Below are positions 24,576 to 27,579 of a stretch of 27,579 bases of DNA, piece after piece; the first letter of the stretch is position 1; each line of letters starts with the position of its first letter. The notes beneath the pieces were generated by a model. It ran no database searches. It worked only from the letters and a program-made list of their open reading frames with translations, and was not told the origin of the DNA. Made by a program: the position numbers and the translations under genes. Origin of the DNA: Dehalococcoidia bacterium. Its GTDB lineage: Bacteria; Chloroflexota; Dehalococcoidia; Dehalococcoidales; E44-bin46. The stretch is from assembly GCA_030634425.1 (NCBI GenBank), contig DAOWAU010000003.1, forward strand, positions 1-27,579, read 5' to 3'.

Positions 24576-25235
24576 TTGACTTATTATGTGCGTCGGATGC
24601 GTGAGGGGGACATTGCCCAGGTCACCGAGATTGACCGTGAAGCCTTCCCCTCCGACTGGCCGCCGGTAAATTTCGAGCATGAGCTACACAGCTGGTTAGC
24701 CCACTACATTGTAGCTTGTAAGGAGAGGGAAACGGAGGAAACACCCGAGGCAACCATTGCCCCAAAGAGGGATACCTCAAAGCTGGCACCCAGGGTAAGG
24801 CGGTTGTTTAACTATGCCCGCTTCTACAGCGCTGAACTGCCTCCATTAGCTAGAGAATACATTATGGGATTTGCTGGCTTCTGGATAATGGCTGACGAAG
24901 CGCATATAACCAACTTTGCCGTGCGGGAAATTCACCGTCGCCAGGGGATAGGGGAACGATTACTGATATCCATGATAGACCTAGCCACAGAGCTAAATGC
25001 CCGAATCCTCACCCTGGAAGTACGTGCTTCTAACATTGCTGCCCAGAATCTCTATGGCAAGTATGGTTTTGCCCAGGTAGATCTACGCCGCAGCTACTAC
25101 ACAGATAATAAAGAGGATGCGGTGTTAATGACCACCGAAAATATCGCCTCAGCCTCATTCCAATCGCGCCTAAACCAGTTAAAGAAAGCTTACTCCCAGC
25201 AGTGGAGAATAGCCCCCTGCCGGGTTGCCCGCTAG
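24576..25235 (+). CDS. RimI-type GNAT acetyltransferase with insertion and C-terminal extension
   Basis: A GNAT N-acetyltransferase, 219 aa from the TTG at 24576, which has AGGAG eight bases upstream; TTG 24504 and ATG 24510 lie before the -10 box and are unlikely. The N-terminal RRMREGDIAQVTEIDREAFPSDWPP and the acetyl-CoA loop IHRRQGIGERLL, followed by LEVRASNIAAQNLYGKYGFAQVDLRRSYY, resemble RimI, which acetylates the N-terminal Ala of ribosomal protein S18. Ordinary RimI is ~150 aa; here about 45 hydrophilic residues are inserted (ERETEETPEATIAPKRDTSKL and on) and about 30 added at the C-terminus. Substrate assignment is therefore uncertain. It stands alone before the fatty-acid operon. 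Confidence 0.82.
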   Translation: MTYYVRRMREGDIAQVTEIDREAFPSDWPPVNFEHELHSWLAHYIVACKERETEETPEATIAPKRDTSKLAPRVRRLFNYARFYSAELPPLAREYIMGFAGFWIMADEAHITNFAVREIHRRQGIGERLLISMIDLATELNARILTLEVRASNIAAQNLYGKYGFAQVDLRRSYYTDNKEDAVLMTTENIASASFQSRLNQLKKAYSQQWRIAPCRVAR

Positions 25236-25246
25236 CCGCTAAGCCC

Positions 25247-25276
25247 TTGACATCAAGACTAAATGTAGTTTATAGT
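25247..25276 (+). promoter_or_regulatory. Promoter of the hadAB-plsX-acpP-fab operon
   Basis: Perfect TTGACA (25247-25252), 18-base spacer, TATAGT (25271-25276, 5/6). The predicted transcription start near 25283 is only a few bases before the ATG at 25287, and no ribosome site precedes that ATG. Confidence 0.7.
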
Positions 25277-25286
25277 TACAAGTCAA

Positions 25287-25682
25287 ATGCCGCCTACAAG
25301 TTTTGAGCAATTAGCTGTGGGATACGAGTTTCCACCGGTCACTTATCAACTGAGTGAGTCGGCTATTTCTAAGTATGTGGAAGCAGTGGGTGAGCAACAG
25401 GACTTCCTGACATCAGGGACTGTTCCCCCCCTAGCGATAGGCGCATACGCTATGAACGCGCTGTCACAATCATTCTCGATACCACCCGGCTCGATACATG
25501 CCTCCCAAGATTTTGAGTTCTTAAAGGTGGTACCTATCGGGACAACCATAACCTGCAGCGGCAAGATAGCCCAAAAAGTAGAGCGCGGTAGATTAAGCCT
25601 AGTGGTGCTGGAAATCAATGGCCTAAACCAAGACGGGGAAAAGGTATTAACGGGAAAAGCCATGATAGCCATACCACGGTAA
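25287..25682 (+). CDS. MaoC/HadA-type dehydratase subunit without the hydratase motif
   Basis: A 131-aa hot-dog-fold protein resembling the N-terminal MaoC-like (FAS1-type) dehydratase domain: PVTYQLSESAISKYVEAVGEQ, TVPPLAIGAYAMNALSQSFSIPPGSIHASQDFEFLKVVPIGTTITCSGKI, then a strand-rich C-terminus. It lacks the SGDxNPIHxD hydratase motif, as in HadA/HadC, the non-catalytic partners of HadB in mycobacterial FAS-II. The catalytic partner follows 22 bases downstream. The two would form a heterodimeric (R)-3-hydroxyacyl-ACP dehydratase (inference). First gene of a fatty-acid operon; start appears leaderless. Confidence 0.82.
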   Translation: MPPTSFEQLAVGYEFPPVTYQLSESAISKYVEAVGEQQDFLTSGTVPPLAIGAYAMNALSQSFSIPPGSIHASQDFEFLKVVPIGTTITCSGKIAQKVERGRLSLVVLEINGLNQDGEKVLTGKAMIAIPR

Positions 25683-25704
25683 AATTCGGAGGGGGATACT
25701 TGCT

Positions 25705-26154
25705 TTGAAGCAGAAACTGGAACCTTCAGATATACATCAAGGGGACAGCTTACCTCAGGTCGTAAAGCACGTTACTCAGAGGGATATCAACCGGTATGCC
25801 GAGGCAAGCGGAGATTTTAACCCCATCCATATAGACGAAGCCTTTGCCACCCAAACCCCCCTTGGTGGCACTATAGCCCATGGCATGCTTATTCTTGCCT
25901 ATATGTCGGGAATGATGACAGAGGCTTTTGGTAACAACTGGCTAGAGGGGGGCAAGCTTTCAGTGCGCTTTAAAACACCAGCCCGCCCCCAAGATACTAT
26001 AACCACCAGTGGCAAGATTGATTCCATTGAGCATAAAGAGGGTGTCCCCTACGTCAATTGCATCTTAGAGAGTTGCAACCAGAAAGGAGAAACAGTGATT
26101 TCGGGGGGGGCAGTGGTTAAACTCGGCCAATACTGCGGAGGAAAGAAGACCTGA
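25705..26154 (+). CDS. MaoC/HadB-type (R)-3-hydroxyacyl dehydratase, catalytic subunit
   Basis: A 149-aa MaoC-family hydratase 2. The full motif YAEASGDFNPIHIDEAFA is present with catalytic D37 and H42, followed by GGTIAHGMLILAYMSGMMTEAFG and the beta strand LSVRFKTPARPQDTITTSGKI, all canonical. In FAS-II it would dehydrate 3-hydroxyacyl-ACP together with the preceding HadA-like protein; no fabZ or fabA was seen in this window. It begins at TTG (25705) eight bases after GGAGGGGG. Its TGA overlaps the plsX ATG by one base. Confidence 0.9.
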   Translation: MKQKLEPSDIHQGDSLPQVVKHVTQRDINRYAEASGDFNPIHIDEAFATQTPLGGTIAHGMLILAYMSGMMTEAFGNNWLEGGKLSVRFKTPARPQDTITTSGKIDSIEHKEGVPYVNCILESCNQKGETVISGGAVVKLGQYCGGKKT

Positions 26155-27176
26155 TGGCAAAAGCCAACCAGAGAGTAAGGGTAGTAATAGATGCTATGGG
26201 TGGTGATTATGCCCCCGGTGAGATAGTTAAGGGGGCAGTTGCCGCTGCCGAGAAGGATGACGTAGAGGTCATCCTAGTCGGTCCCAGCGATAGTATAGAA
26301 GCAGAGCTAGCCAACTATAATATCTCCCGTTTGCCTGTTCACTATGTCAACGCTGACGACTTTATCAAAGAGGAGAAGCACCCTGCCCTAGCCGTTCGCC
26401 ACAGACCTAACTCCTCTATAGTGGTCGCCACCAATATGGTGAAGGCAGGGGAGGCAGATGGATTGCTGGGGGCTACCGCTACCGGCGCACTGGTTACCAG
26501 CGCTATGCAGTCTCTGGGCATGGTAGATGGGATAGAGCGTCCCGTAATTGGTGGAGTTCTTTCCAGTGTTGCCCCCAAGACAGCAGTATTCGACCTCGGG
26601 GTCAACGTGGATTGCAAGCCGCGGCATCTACTGACCTTTGCCATCATAGGTAGTGTTTATGCTAGAATATTTCTTAACATTGCTAATCCCACAGTAGCCT
26701 TGCTAAATATTGGTCGAGAGGCGGATAAGGGCAATCAATTAGTTCAGGAGGCCTACCGCCTTCTGGAAAAGAGCGGCTTGAACTTTATTGGTAATGTAGA
26801 AGGTAACGGAATCCTTAGCGGGCAGGCAAATGTCATTGTCTGTGATGCCTTTGTAGGCAACGCTATTCTTAAGTTTAGCGAGAGTGGAGCCGAGGTTATT
26901 GGTAACTACTTGACAAGTAAGGTGAGCAGATACCCAATAATAGGTCATCGGTTAAAGGGCAAGATTGAGAAGTTGATGGCGTCACTCTCTTTATCGGATA
27001 TTATGGCTGGTGGTCTCATCTGGGGTGTTGACGGCATCGTGTTTAAGGTACATGGGCATAGTCGAGCTCCAGATGTTGCTAAGAAAATAGCTCAGGTCAA
27101 GACGGCGGTGGAAGGAGACGTGGTGAATTGTCTGAAATCAGAGCTAACTACAATTAGAAAAAAACTCAACTTATGA
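26154..27176 (+). CDS. plsX: Phosphate acyltransferase PlsX
   Basis: A 340-aa PlsX, which converts acyl-ACP to acyl-phosphate for phospholipid synthesis. The N-terminal VVIDAMGGDYAPGEIVKGAV and EEKHPALAVRHRPNSSI, GATATGALVTSAMQSLG, VIGGVLSS, DLGVNVDCKPRHLLTFAIIGSVYA, NIGREADKGNQLVQEAYRLL, NFIGNVEGNGILSG and VIVCDAFVGNAILKFSE follow the family order. Several invariant positions differ from the usual: SAGNTGA reads GATATGA, and the VEGxDI box reads VEGNGI. The gene is coupled to the upstream dehydratase (TGATG) and is 10 bases before the second acpP. Assignment by order and length is firm; activity is less so. Confidence 0.92.
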   Translation: MAKANQRVRVVIDAMGGDYAPGEIVKGAVAAAEKDDVEVILVGPSDSIEAELANYNISRLPVHYVNADDFIKEEKHPALAVRHRPNSSIVVATNMVKAGEADGLLGATATGALVTSAMQSLGMVDGIERPVIGGVLSSVAPKTAVFDLGVNVDCKPRHLLTFAIIGSVYARIFLNIANPTVALLNIGREADKGNQLVQEAYRLLEKSGLNFIGNVEGNGILSGQANVIVCDAFVGNAILKFSESGAEVIGNYLTSKVSRYPIIGHRLKGKIEKLMASLSLSDIMAGGLIWGVDGIVFKVHGHSRAPDVAKKIAQVKTAVEGDVVNCLKSELTTIRKKLNL

Positions 27177-27186
27177 AAGGAGTATT

Positions 27187-27438
27187 ATGTCCGCCATCGA
27201 AGAAACTATCAAGGATACAATCGTCAAGATTGTCCATTGCGACCGAGAGGTTCTTACCCCTAAATCCACCTTCCAAGATATGAAAGCCGACTCCCTGGAT
27301 ATGGTTCAAGTACTGGTAGCTTTAGAGGATGAATTTGGTATTGAAATTCCTGACGAGGATGCTCAGAAATTCAAGACCTTTGGCGATTTTGTCTCCTATA
27401 TAGAGGCTAAAGTAGCTGAGAAGAAAGGTAATGCTTAA
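27187..27438 (+). CDS. acpP: Acyl carrier protein (second copy, conventional)
   Basis: An 83-aa acyl carrier protein with S36 as the phosphopantetheine site (KADSLDMVQ; Lys instead of the usual Gly before ADSLD) and the conventional [13 protein letters not shown] helix III entry without the insertion seen in the first ACP. AAGGAG lies before the ATG. It follows plsX and its stop codon lies inside the next gene (8-base overlap), so expression is coupled to the downstream reductase. Confidence 0.95.
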   Translation: MSAIEETIKDTIVKIVHCDREVLTPKSTFQDMKADSLDMVQVLVALEDEFGIEIPDEDAQKFKTFGDFVSYIEAKVAEKKGNA

Positions 27439-27579
27439 GAGTAAGGTAGCTCTAGTAACCGGCAGTTCTCGTGGCATAGGTAGAGCTATAGCCTTGAAAC
27501 TAGCCGGTGAAGGAGCTGATGTCATTATAAACTATTTCCGCCGTGGCCAAGCTGCAGAACAAACAGCCAAGGACGTGGA
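27431..27579 (+). CDS. SDR reductase, N-terminal fragment (FabG- or FabL-like, 3' end outside window)
   Basis: The first 49 codons of a short-chain dehydrogenase/reductase are visible: [18 protein letters not shown] (NADPH-binding TGxxxGIG), then [17 protein letters not shown]. The position after acpP suggests 3-oxoacyl-ACP reductase (FabG), but the INYFRR string also occurs in FabL-type enoyl reductases, so either is possible. The ATG at 27431 overlaps the acpP gene and has GAAAGGT just upstream. The catalytic Ser-Tyr-Lys triad lies beyond the window. Confidence 0.85.
   Translation, partial: MLKSKVALVTGSSRGIGRAIALKLAGEGADVIINYFRRGQAAEQTAKDV

Noticed and set aside
1..27579. CRISPR arrays, insertion sequences, phage genes, rRNA
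   Set aside because: No spaced direct repeats, transposase or integrase motifs, or rRNA-like sequence were seen on either strand.

Overview
This 27.6 kb window reads as a chromosomal segment of an anaerobic bacterium, most likely an uncultured member of Chloroflexota (Dehalococcoidia-like). This rests on RpoB/RpoC type, a FabK-type enoyl reductase, a flavodiiron/superoxide-reductase oxygen-defence set, and a B12-type radical SAM protein. It is inferred from protein character, not from a database search. Coding density is high, and no rRNA, tRNA, CRISPR array, transposase or phage gene was seen. No gene-free stretch exceeds 300 bases; the longest is the 286-base divergent region in front of rpoB.

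Layout. (1) 1-1428: 3' part of mfd. (2) 1429-3214: two genes I cannot assign, an AT-rich membrane protein (+) and a 312-aa orphan (-). (3) 3227-7181: a redox and oxygen/NO-defence region. It holds a cyclophilin-like protein, an unlisted 37-aa protein with nine cysteines under a palindrome-bearing promoter, a nitroreductase, and a four-gene + operon: flavin reductase-rubredoxin fusion (Hrb type), flavodiiron protein FprA, desulfoferrodoxin and an encapsulated-ferritin-type protein. (4) 7327-8877: a B12-binding radical SAM protein. (5) 13403 down to 8881, minus strand: yceD, rpmF, fabK, fabD, an Mth938-type gene, nusB, acpP and a HAD hydrolase. (6) 13529-21495: rpoB-rpoC with its own promoter and a strong terminator. 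(7) 21557-24430: ruvB, a secreted nuclease lipoprotein, and two further lipoproteins (SIMPL and chagasin-type I42) on the minus strand. (8) 24530-27579: a RimI-type acetyltransferase, then a second fatty-acid operon: a two-gene MaoC/HadAB-type dehydratase, plsX, a second acpP and the start of an SDR reductase that runs off the window.

How the genes work together. The two fatty-acid clusters supply complementary steps: FabD loads malonate on ACP, the SDR reduces, the paired hot-dog proteins dehydrate, FabK reduces, and PlsX hands acyl chains to phospholipid synthesis. The Hrb-FprA-Dfx-EncFtn operon would reduce O2 or NO and superoxide and manage iron, as expected of an anaerobe exposed to oxidants.

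Main points for a second look: the 37-aa Cys-rich gene with its 11-bp inverted-repeat operator; a ruvB reading frame with no ATG/GTG/TTG start but a near-perfect Shine-Dalgarno before an ATA codon; an EncFtn-type ferritin with no encapsulin nearby; FabK with Glu in place of the usual His in its GGHxG motif; a recurrent extended -10 promoter (TGnTATAAT) with some apparently leaderless starts; and acidic tails on both RpoB and RpoC.
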